Shown: positions 1 through 4,327 of the stretch, piece after piece
Layout of the letters: each line of letters begins with the position of its first letter
Position numbering within the stretch: the stretch's first letter is position 1
Source: an uncultured Lachnospiraceae bacterium
GTDB taxonomy: Bacteria > Bacillota > Clostridia > Lachnospirales > Lachnospiraceae
Reading direction: 5' to 3'
NCBI GenBank assembly: GCA_937901625.1
Contig: CALDIE010000254.1
Span: 1 to 5,209 of the forward strand
DNA length: 5,209 bases
Notes under the pieces: model-generated
What the model was told of the DNA's origin: nothing
The model's input: only the letters and a program-made list of their open reading frames with translations
Databases searched by the model: none
Position numbers and translations under genes: made by a program

Positions 1-114
1 TTTGAGTTTAGAATCAGCAACTTGTTTCTCATCAACGAGAAAGGCGAAGTCGTTGCGCATGGCGATATGCTGGCAGAATGTGGCTTACAACCAGCCCCCA
101 CACCTCGGATATAA
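1..114 (+). CDS. Possible 3' fragment of an unknown protein (weak)
   Basis: Frame 1 is open from the window edge to a TAA at 112-114. Its first 22 or so residues contain the string NLFLINEKGEVVAHG, which resembles the strand-turn-strand near the C-terminus of TlpA/ResA-type thioredoxin-fold proteins (pattern: hydrophobic strand, then D/N-x-x-G, then V/I-V-A). The remaining residues, up to a Pro-rich end, look unlike that family. The piece has no start and is too short to classify. It overlaps the frame 2 reading described next, so only one of the two can be real over 86-114. A splice between unrelated sequences near 75-110 is possible. Treat as a hint only. Confidence 0.2.
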   Translation, partial: FEFRISNLFLINEKGEVVAHGDMLAECGLQPAPTPRI

Positions 115-373
115 CCTGAAGGAGGCCACTGCGCCGCACCTTGCCATACCCAAGGAGATGACCATCCAGGAGGGTGAGAGCGTGGAGGTTGTCGTGAGCG
201 GGCTGTATGTCAGCACGCTGAAGCTGGACTCAAGCATCGATGCCGACGGAACGAAGAAGTCTGGCGGTGTGCCTGCAGGGTTCACATCGTCGAGGAGCGT
301 GCTCAACAAGACCGTAACCATCAAGGGCACTCCCGAGAAGACTGGCGACTATAAGTTCATCTTCCAGCTTGGG
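86..373 (+). CDS. Fragment of an Ig-like domain surface protein, Bacteroidetes type
   Basis: Frame 2 encodes a stretch beginning about YNLKEATAPHLAIPKEMT (from 110). It ends with a signature of putative Ig-like (He_PIG-like) domains: GVPAGFTSS, then NKTVTIKGTPEKTGDYKF, just before 360. The order Gly-x-Pro-Ala-Gly, a short linker, a Thr-Val-x-Ile-x-Gly-Thr-Pro strand and a Gly-x-Tyr-x-Phe strand is what I know from secreted polysaccharide-active and adhesin proteins of Bacteroides and Prevotella. The role would be a structural spacer domain on an extracellular protein. No start codon, signal peptide or ribosome site is visible. After about 373 frame 2 turns into Arg/His-rich nonsense while frame 3 becomes protein-like, so the gene is broken or joined to other sequence there. 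The frame stays open to 850, but that part is not supported. Family assignment is by eye. Confidence 0.45.
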
Positions 374-410
374 GGCCTTGCAGTCCAATCTGTACGAGGG
401 CGCGGTGATC
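369..410. other. Sequence junction 1 (Ig-like piece to GC-rich piece)
   Basis: Protein-like reading moves from frame 2 to frame 3 within this interval and the base composition rises. The two sides resemble surface proteins from different phyla. The exact join cannot be placed by eye; a GATC lies at 407-410. A frameshift inside one gene is the alternative explanation but fits less well, because the domain types also change. Confidence 0.45.
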
Positions 411-812
411 TGGAGCTCGCTGCCGACGCTGCACGTCACCGGCACCGGCTCGATCGCCACACCCGTCACGAATGGCGGACAACACCTCGTGACCGGCATC
501 TGGGCGAAGGACACCGAGCTGACCCTGTCCGGCAGCCTTGCCATCAGCGCCCACGAAGTCGGCGTCTATGCGAAGAACGTGACGGTGAAGGACGGCGGCG
601 TCTCGGTGACGACCACCGTCTCCAACGGCTACGGCATTCTGATCGATTACGACACGCTGCGGGTGCTGGACGGCACGAGCTATCTCAACATCGACAGCAA
701 TTTCAGCATCCGAGCGCTTGGGGTCGAGCTGGGCGACAGCCTGCACATCCTGACCCCCGCGGGCGGGACGCCCGAGTCGATCGTGAACGGCGTCTCGGTC
801 TTCGCCGGATCC
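369..812 (+). CDS. Fragment of a beta-strand-repeat cell-surface protein, high-GC source
   Basis: Frame 3 encodes short alternating units such as LHVTGTGSI, GIWAKDTELTLSGSLAI, VGVYAKNVTVKDGGVSVT, SNGYGILIDYDTLRVLDG and GVELGDSLHILTPAGG. These Gly/Thr/Val-rich turns and strands resemble the right-handed beta-helix or carbohydrate-binding-domain repeats of large, anchored surface proteins in gut Actinobacteria (Coriobacteriia) and some Firmicutes. Base composition is clearly GC-rich, with third positions mostly G or C, unlike the genes from 850 onward. There is no plausible start: the first in-frame candidate is a TTG at 369 without a ribosome site. The protein character stops near 812, where the opposite strand begins to encode thioredoxin reductase. 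The frame remains open to 1208 only as an antisense shadow of trxB. The fragment therefore has two artificial or rearranged ends. Function beyond a surface structural role cannot be stated. Confidence 0.45.
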
Positions 813-1738
813 TGCGCGGCGATCGCGCCGTCCGACGCGGCGGTAGTTAACTGGCGGACCGTCTTGGTCCGGCAGTCGCCGGCTACAAAGATACCGGCTA
901 CATTGGTCTTACAATCTTCCCCGGCAACCACATACCCGGCTGCGTCGATCTCCACTAAAGGAGAAAACGCGCTGTTGTCGGGAATCTGTCCGATGGCGAT
1001 AAAGAGACCATCCACATCGATCAGGCGTTTCTCGCCGGTGTTTTTATCCGTTACCTCCAACTGCTTTACGCGGTCTTCTCCGATGATGGAAGTGATGGTC
1101 GAGTTTAATACCAGTTCGATATTGTCGCGGCTCTTTAACTTTTCCACCTCAGCGGCATCCGCACGGAAAGTGTCCCTTCTGTGGATGAGGGTAACCTTGC
1201 TGCAGTAGTTGGATAAGAAGAGGGCATCCTCGATGGCGGTATTGCCGCCGCCGTTAACGGCTACCGGCTTCTTCCGGTAAAAAGCCCCGTCGCAGGTAGC
1301 GCAGTAGGATACGCCGGCGCCCGTCAGCCGTTCCTCATCAGGGAGTCCGAGCGGACGGTTCTTCGCCCCGGTCGCGATGATGACAGCCTTGCAGGGATAT
1401 GCTTTTTTGGTCGTGTGTACAACCTTGATCACGGCATCCGGCGAGATGCCTTCCGCCGCCGCGATCTCATCGCCGGCGGGGATATCGTTTTCAAGAGATA
1501 CCACCTTGCCGTATTCGACAACCGCACCCAGATCCTTTGCCTGTTCATATAAACCGGTGGCAAACTCAAAACCGCTGATCTTCTTGATGCCGGGGTAATT
1601 CTCCACCTCGGGGGTGTTGATGATCTGTCCTCCGTAGGATAACTGCTCGAGCAGGAGTACTTTCCTCCCGGCGCGAAGGGCATAAATGGCTGCGGAAAGA
1701 CCGGCCGTGCCGGCTCCCACGATTACGATATCATACAT
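680..1738 (-). CDS. trxB: Thioredoxin reductase TrxB, C-terminus replaced
   Basis: TrxB is an FAD-dependent cytoplasmic enzyme that passes electrons from NADPH to thioredoxin. Counting from ATG 1738, the FAD-binding GAGTAG motif is near residues 8-13, the redox-active CATC is at 146-149 followed by DGAF, the NADPH-binding GGGNTA is near 163-168, and the second FAD motif GIFVAGDC with RQLTTAASDGA is near 282-304. The ATG at 1738 is chosen because AAAGGAG sits seven bases upstream; the in-frame TTG at 1744 would leave almost no spacing. Recognisable TrxB ends at about base 812 (residue ~309), roughly 10-15 residues short of the usual end. The remaining ~43 codons to the stop at 680-682 are antisense to the foreign surface-protein fragment and are not TrxB. 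An Asn sits just before the GGG motif (VAVNGGG), where I expected a hydrophobic residue. The gene lies 35 bases downstream of trxA, in the same operon. Identity is secure; the C-terminus is a junction product. Confidence 0.93.
   Translation of the reverse strand: MYDIVIVGAGTAGLSAAIYALRAGRKVLLLEQLSYGGQIINTPEVENYPGIKKISGFEFATGLYEQAKDLGAVVEYGKVVSLENDIPAGDEIAAAEGISPDAVIKVVHTTKKAYPCKAVIIATGAKNRPLGLPDEERLTGAGVSYCATCDGAFYRKKPVAVNGGGNTAIEDALFLSNYCSKVTLIHRRDTFRADAAEVEKLKSRDNIELVLNSTITSIIGEDRVKQLEVTDKNTGEKRLIDVDGLFIAIGQIPDNSAFSPLVEIDAAGYVVAGEDCKTNVAGIFVAGDCRTKTVRQLTTAASDGAIAAQDPAKTETPFTIDSGVPPAGVRMCRLSPSSTPSARMLKLLSMLR
805..815. other. Sequence junction 2 (GC-rich piece to trxB 3' end)
   Basis: Surface-protein character on the plus strand ends and thioredoxin reductase homology on the minus strand begins within about ten bases. 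A BamHI-type hexamer GGATCC spans 807-812. The minus-strand reading is TrxB-like through residues DGAIAA(Q) and then changes to a sequence that does not resemble any TrxB C-terminus. Confidence 0.6.
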
Positions 1739-1745
1739 AGACAAA

Positions 1746-1752
1746 CTCCTTT
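1746..1752 (-). promoter_or_regulatory. Ribosome binding site of trxB (decides the start)
   Basis: The minus strand reads AAAGGAG seven bases before the ATG at 1738. It nearly abuts the alternative TTG at 1744, which is therefore rejected as a start. Confidence 0.8.
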
Positions 1753-1773
1753 GGTCACATACCGCATCTGTCT

Positions 1774-2088
1774 TTAGAACTTAACGAGTGCTTCTACCTG
1801 CTCCTGATCGATCAGACCAACGCTTTCTTTTGCGATAGCGCCGTCCTTAAATACTTTCAAAGCCGGGATGGACATGATGTTATAACGCTCCGCAAGCTCC
1901 GGCTCATCGTCTACGTTCACCTTAGCAACCTTAAAGCTGCCGTCGGAACCTTCTGCCACAACATCCACGATAGGGGAGAGCATCTTGCAGGGACCGCACC
2001 AGGATGCCCAAAAATCAACCAGTACGGGTACCTCGGATTTTAATACTTCCTGTTCAAAATTATCTGCCGTTAATACGATCGGTGTCAT
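1774..2088 (-). CDS. trxA: Thioredoxin TrxA
   Basis: Small cytoplasmic dithiol reductase that reduces protein disulfides and peroxidases and is itself reduced by TrxB. The 104-residue length is typical. The active site WCGPC is at residues 30-34 within FWASWCGPCK, the buried Asp is D25, and the cis-proline of SIP is P75. DGAIAKESVGL near 82-92 matches the last beta strands and the conserved Gly. The ATG at 2088 is supported by an AGAGGT element seven bases upstream. It is transcribed leftward, with trxB following after 35 bases, and a sigma-A-like promoter lies at 2166-2194. The pairing with trxB downstream and gpx upstream makes a complete peroxide-reducing electron chain. No signal peptide or membrane segment is seen. 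Nothing is unusual apart from the hairpin in the leader. Confidence 0.97.
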   Translation of the reverse strand: MTPIVLTADNFEQEVLKSEVPVLVDFWASWCGPCKMLSPIVDVVAEGSDGSFKVAKVNVDDEPELAERYNIMSIPALKVFKDGAIAKESVGLIDQEQVEALVKF

Positions 2089-2125
2089 ATCTGTTACCTC
2101 TCTTTCCTGTGTTAGTGATCATCCT

Positions 2126-2143
2126 GTCCGCTATTTCGCGGAC
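2126..2143. repeat. Inverted repeat in the trxA leader
   Basis: GTCCGC, a six-base loop and GCGGAC form a perfect six-pair stem that can be extended by one G-T and one C-G pair. It lies between the predicted trxA transcription start and its ribosome site, in the 5' untranslated region on the minus strand. No T-run follows on either strand, so it is not a classical terminator. It may be an mRNA-stabilising hairpin, an operator, or chance. Confidence 0.4.
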
Positions 2144-2165
2144 GGATCTTTAAGATACGGTTTCT

Positions 2166-2194
2166 ATTGTATCGTTTTCTTTTCTTGATGTCTA
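2166..2194 (-). promoter_or_regulatory. Sigma-A-type promoter of trxA-trxB
   Basis: On the minus strand, TAGACA (2194-2189) and TACAAT (2171-2166) are separated by exactly 17 bases; each matches its consensus at five of six positions. A start near 2158 would give a leader of about 70 bases before trxA. The promoter sits just past the gpx stop, so trxAB can be expressed with or without read-through from gpx. Confidence 0.6.
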
Positions 2195-2211
2195 CCACGG
2201 ACCGCAAGGGA

Positions 2212-2685
2212 TCACAAAAGAGCAGCAACCTGTGCGTCGATGCTCTCGGGCGTATCGGTGGGAGCGAAGCGCGCGACCACATTGCCTTCCCGGTCGATCA
2301 GAAACTTGGTGAAGTTCCACTTGATGTTGCCGCTTAAGAGCCCCTTTTTCTGCGCCTTTAAGTATACGTAGAGAGGATCGGCGTTGTCGCCGTTTACATC
2401 GATCTTCTTAAAGCGGGGGAAGGTGGTGTTATACTTCATCGTGCAGAAGGACTGAATCTCCGCGTCATCCCCGGGCGCCTGATGTCCGAACTGGTTGCAG
2501 GGAAAATCCAGGATCTCCAGACCCTGCTCATGATATTTTTTATACAGGTTCTCCAAACCTTCATACTGCGGAGTAAAGCCGCAGCCGGTAGCAGTGTTAA
2601 CGATCAAAAGAACCTTGCCAGCATACTCCTTCATGGAAACGGCTGCACCCTTGTTGTCAGTAACTGTAAAATCATAAATACCCAT
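2212..2685 (-). CDS. gpx: Cysteine-type glutathione peroxidase, probably thioredoxin-dependent
   Basis: Reduces hydrogen peroxide and organic hydroperoxides in the cytoplasm. The 157-residue protein has the full family signature: peroxidatic Cys C35 in NTATGCGFTPQYEG, the FPCNQFG block with Q69 two residues on, the FC element with C81, and WNFTKFL with W123 and N124. Together with a Gln (probably Q69), these form the catalytic tetrad. The peroxidatic residue is an ordinary Cys codon (TGC), not selenocysteine. C81 sits where resolving cysteines lie in thioredoxin-dependent family members, so thioredoxin rather than glutathione is the likely reductant, in keeping with trxA-trxB just downstream on the same strand. 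The ATG at 2685 is chosen over the longer open frame (to 2787) because AAAGGAG lies seven bases before it and the upstream residues are not family-like. The upstream part is promoter DNA. It is divergent from the LysR-CysE gene. Confidence 0.95.
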   Translation of the reverse strand: MGIYDFTVTDNKGAAVSMKEYAGKVLLIVNTATGCGFTPQYEGLENLYKKYHEQGLEILDFPCNQFGHQAPGDDAEIQSFCTMKYNTTFPRFKKIDVNGDNADPLYVYLKAQKKGLLSGNIKWNFTKFLIDREGNVVARFAPTDTPESIDAQVAALL

Positions 2686-2692
2686 AGTGTTT

Positions 2693-2699
2693 CTCCTTT
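2693..2699 (-). promoter_or_regulatory. Ribosome binding site of gpx (decides the start)
   Basis: The minus strand reads AAAGGAG, spaced seven bases from ATG 2685. It falls inside the extended open frame and so excludes the 34-residue N-terminal extension. Confidence 0.8.
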
Positions 2700-2718
2700 C
2701 GGTCCAAACTATCTGATT

Positions 2719-2735
2719 GCAATAAATTAAATTGC
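2719..2735. repeat. Short inverted repeat in the gpx leader
   Basis: GCAAT, seven AT-only bases and ATTGC form a perfect five-base dyad in very AT-rich DNA just downstream of the predicted gpx transcription start. This is a possible repressor site, but the short arms make chance likely. Confidence 0.25.
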
Positions 2736-2745
2736 TTACAATTGA

Positions 2746-2774
2746 ATTTAACCACAGAAGCGGTTTTCTGTCAA
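2746..2774 (-). promoter_or_regulatory. Sigma-A-type promoter of gpx
   Basis: On the minus strand there is a perfect TTGACA (2774-2769), a 17-base spacer and TTAAAT (2751-2746), the latter matching four of six consensus positions. The leader would be about 50 bases. The spacer and part of the -35 box are occupied by the inverted repeat at 2754-2771, a position suited to repression. Confidence 0.55.
2754..2771. promoter_or_regulatory. Candidate operator overlapping the gpx promoter
   Basis: ACAGAA, six bases and TTCTGT form a perfect 18-base dyad with six-base arms. It covers most of the gpx spacer and enters the -35 box. A bound dimer would block RNA polymerase. It could be a site for the divergent LysR-type protein or for a peroxide or thiol sensor. 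It does not resemble the AT-rich PerR/Fur box. Confidence 0.4.
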
Positions 2775-2810
2775 CACCATACTTCAAAAAATTACTGCCG
2801 GGTCATAAAA

Positions 2811-2820
2811 ACAGATTCTG
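2811..2820. repeat. ACAGA/TCTG dyad, second copy
   Basis: CAGA-T-TCTG at 2812-2820 is a perfect nine-base dyad using the same half-site as 2754-2771. It ends immediately before the -35 box (2822) of the rightward promoter, a typical activator position for LysR-type regulators. Confidence 0.3.
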
Positions 2821-2821
2821 C

Positions 2822-2851
2822 TTGACCGCGGGTTTTGATTCATAATAGAAT
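2822..2851 (+). promoter_or_regulatory. Sigma-A-type promoter of the LysR-CysE gene
   Basis: TTGACC (2822-2827), an 18-base spacer and TAGAAT (2846-2851) each match consensus at five of six positions. A start near 2858 gives a leader of about 35 bases. The -10 region lies inside a 14-base dyad (ATTC, ATAATA, GAAT at 2838-2851). Confidence 0.5.
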
Positions 2852-2866
2852 GAGAAATATTTTCGC

Positions 2867-2876
2867 TCTGTACAGA
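2867..2876. repeat. TCTGTACAGA palindrome, third related dyad
   Basis: A perfect ten-base palindrome made of the same half-site in the opposite order, lying between the predicted transcription start and the ribosome site of the rightward gene. A protein bound here could act as a roadblock or mediate autoregulation. Confidence 0.3.
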
Positions 2877-2892
2877 CAGGAGAAGAAGATAT

Positions 2893-4086
2893 ATGAATAT
2901 GACTCAGTTAAAGTATGTTTTGGAGGTTGCTGCTTCGAATTCGATGAGGGAGGCATCCACGAAACTGTTTATTTCCCAGCCGGCACTTTCGGCCAGCGTA
3001 CACGAGCTCGAGACGGAGATCGGAATGCTGATCTTTGAGCGGACAAGCAAAGGAATACATCTGACAACGGAAGGAAGAGAATTTCTCGAGTATGCCAAAA
3101 AGGCGGTGGGACAGTATCAGATCCTGGAAGACCGATATATTACCACGGATGTGGATAAGGAGCATTTTTCCGTATCCACACAGCATTATAATTTTTCGAT
3201 CAAGGCGTTTACCGAGGTGATCAAAAAGACAGATCCATCCAAATATGTTTTTTCCATTCACGAGACCAAGACAAAAGATGTGCTGGATGATGTCAGGGGC
3301 TTAAAGAGCGAAGTCGGTGTCCTCTCTTTTTCCGGCAGCAATGAAGGCGTGCTCAAAAAGCTTTTTAAGGATTACGGACTGAGCTTTGTGCCGTTGATGA
3401 AAAAGGACACGTATATATATCTCTGGAAAACGCATCCGCTTGCGGGAAGAAAAGAAATATCGATAGCGGAGATGCAGGAATATCCGTGCGTGACTTTTGA
3501 TCAGAGCAGCGACAGCAATTTTTATCTGACGGAGGAGGCGATGTCGGACTACTCCTTTGATAAGATGATCAAGTCGGATGACCGGGCCACATCAATGGAG
3601 ATCATCGCCAAACTCGGAGGGTATAAATTGCGGGTGCCGGTACTTCCGAGGCTGATGACGGAATATGCTCATTCACAGACCGGGATCGATATACACCCCG
3701 GTGCCGAGATCGGGAAAAACTTCTTTATCGACCACGGTACCGGTATCGTGATAGGAGAGACGGCCGTGATCGGGCAGAATGTAAAGATTTATCAGGGTGT
3801 AACGATCGGAGCGCTCTCTACCAGAGGCGGGCAGAAACTGGCCGGGGTGAAGAGACACCCGACGATCTGCGACAATGTAACGATCTACGCGGGCGCATCG
3901 ATCCTTGGCGGAGAGACCGTGATCGGGGAAAATGCCGTGATCGGCGGAAACACCTTCATCACCACATCGATCGACGCTCATACAAGAGTCAGCATGAAGA
4001 ATATGGAGATGGAATACAGAACCACGCAGAACGAACGCCGGACGACGGAGATCAGTCAAAGCGAAGAATGGTATTACATAATATAG
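2893..4086 (+). CDS. cysE: In-frame fusion: truncated LysR-type regulator with serine O-acetyltransferase catalytic domain
   Basis: Residues 1-244 are a LysR-type regulator: winged helix-turn-helix in the first ~65 residues (YVLEVAASNSMREAS, then ISQPALSASVHELE), a linker helix, and an effector-binding domain from about 92. It stops at MEIIAKLGGY, some 55-60 residues before a usual LysR end. From residue 245 (KLRVPVLPRLMTEYAHS) the protein is the left-handed beta-helix of serine acetyltransferase, which makes O-acetylserine from serine and acetyl-CoA. Its key residues are intact: D266 and H281 (GIDIHP, DHGTG), then R321-H322. Hexapeptide repeats such as ASILGG, ETVIGE and NAVIGG follow. The N-terminal helical part of the acetyltransferase is absent. 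The fusion lies at codon 244 (3622-3624). The ATG at 2893 has AGGAG ten bases upstream. It could be a true bifunctional protein, a deletion joining neighbouring lysR and cysE genes, or an assembly collapse. Both domain identities are secure; function of the whole is not. The sulfur carrier gene follows after 34 bases. Confidence 0.88.
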   Translation: MNMTQLKYVLEVAASNSMREASTKLFISQPALSASVHELETEIGMLIFERTSKGIHLTTEGREFLEYAKKAVGQYQILEDRYITTDVDKEHFSVSTQHYNFSIKAFTEVIKKTDPSKYVFSIHETKTKDVLDDVRGLKSEVGVLSFSGSNEGVLKKLFKDYGLSFVPLMKKDTYIYLWKTHPLAGRKEISIAEMQEYPCVTFDQSSDSNFYLTEEAMSDYSFDKMIKSDDRATSMEIIAKLGGYKLRVPVLPRLMTEYAHSQTGIDIHPGAEIGKNFFIDHGTGIVIGETAVIGQNVKIYQGVTIGALSTRGGQKLAGVKRHPTICDNVTIYAGASILGGETVIGENAVIGGNTFITTSIDAHTRVSMKNMEMEYRTTQNERRTTEISQSEEWYYII

Positions 4087-4089
4087 GTT

Positions 4090-4099
4090 GGCTTAAGCC
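4090..4099. repeat. GGCTTAAGCC palindrome between cysE and the carrier gene
   Basis: A perfect ten-base palindrome lies four bases after the fusion stop codon, with no T-run behind it. It cannot form a hairpin with a normal loop without giving up central pairs. It is more likely a chance or weak processing element than a terminator, so read-through into the carrier gene is expected. Confidence 0.25.
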
Positions 4100-4120
4100 G
4101 TAAAACAAAAAGGAGATAAA

Positions 4121-4327
4121 ATGAAAATTGTAGTAGCGGGAGTAAGAAAAGAAGTAAAGGACGGATTAAGCGTAGCAGAGCTGATCGTTCAGGAAAATGT
4201 GGAAACACCGGAGTATGTGACGGTATCCGTAAACGAGGAGTTTCTGGAGAACGGCACTTTTGATACCCATCTGCTGAAAGAGGGGGATGAGGTGGAATTT
4301 CTCTATTTCATGGGAGGAGGAAGGTAA
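4121..4327 (+). CDS. thiS: ThiS-like ubiquitin-fold sulfur carrier protein with GGGR tail
   Basis: A 68-residue beta-grasp protein, close to the usual ThiS length. It opens with a strand-turn-strand (MKIVVAGVRKEVKDG), followed by a helix (SVAELIVQEN) and the characteristic VTVSVNEEFLENG strand. It ends with LKEGDEVEFLYFMGGGR, the shared C-terminal signature of ThiS, MoaD and CysO-type carriers. In the family the C-terminal Gly is adenylated and converted to a thiocarboxylate that donates sulfur. Here the tail is G65-G66-G67-R68, so at least the Arg must be removed before activation. AAGGAG lies five bases before the ATG. The neighbours (serine acetyltransferase upstream, activating enzyme overlapping downstream, JAMM-like protease next) favour cysteine or homocysteine synthesis over thiamine. 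No thiG, thiH or TPP-riboswitch-like leader is seen. The specific pathway is inference. Confidence 0.88.
   Translation: MKIVVAGVRKEVKDGLSVAELIVQENVETPEYVTVSVNEEFLENGTFDTHLLKEGDEVEFLYFMGGGR
4315..4320 (+). promoter_or_regulatory. Ribosome site of the ThiF-like gene, encoded inside the carrier's GGGR tail
   Basis: AGGAGG, six bases before ATG 4327, is formed by the codons GGA GGA GGA AGG for the last four residues of the carrier. The carrier's TAA shares its last A with the ATG of the next gene (TAATG), so translation is almost certainly coupled. Confidence 0.8.

Noticed and set aside
374..850. Continuation of the frame 2 reading into an Arg/His/Asp-rich protein
   Set aside because: The composition is that of GC-rich DNA read out of frame; frame 3 over the same bases gives a sensible surface-protein sequence.
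813..1208. Extension of the surface-protein frame through 1208
   Set aside because: This stretch is antisense to clear TrxB coding sequence, and the translated residues lose the beta-repeat pattern.
1739..1744. TTG start for trxB at 1744
   Set aside because: It lies one base from the AAAGGAG ribosome site; the ATG at 1738 has proper spacing and starts with the usual MYDIVIVGAG.
2581..2583. Selenocysteine at the gpx active site
   Set aside because: The codon on the coding strand is TGC (Cys), not TGA, so this is a cysteine homologue.
2686..2787. N-terminally extended gpx starting at 2787
   Set aside because: The extension covers the predicted promoter, leader and ribosome site and adds residues unlike the family.
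3655..3657. Independent translation start of the acetyltransferase at an internal ATG (MTEYAHS)
   Set aside because: Only a weak AGG is nearby and at poor spacing; the continuous upstream frame explains translation better.
3673..4059. Minus-strand open frame of 128 codons under the acetyltransferase domain
   Set aside because: It is a shadow of the hexapeptide-repeat coding sequence, with no ribosome site and no recognisable family.
4087..4120. TPP riboswitch or separate promoter before the ThiS-like gene
   Set aside because: Only 34 bases separate it from the upstream gene, far too short for a TPP riboswitch, and no -35/-10 pair is visible.
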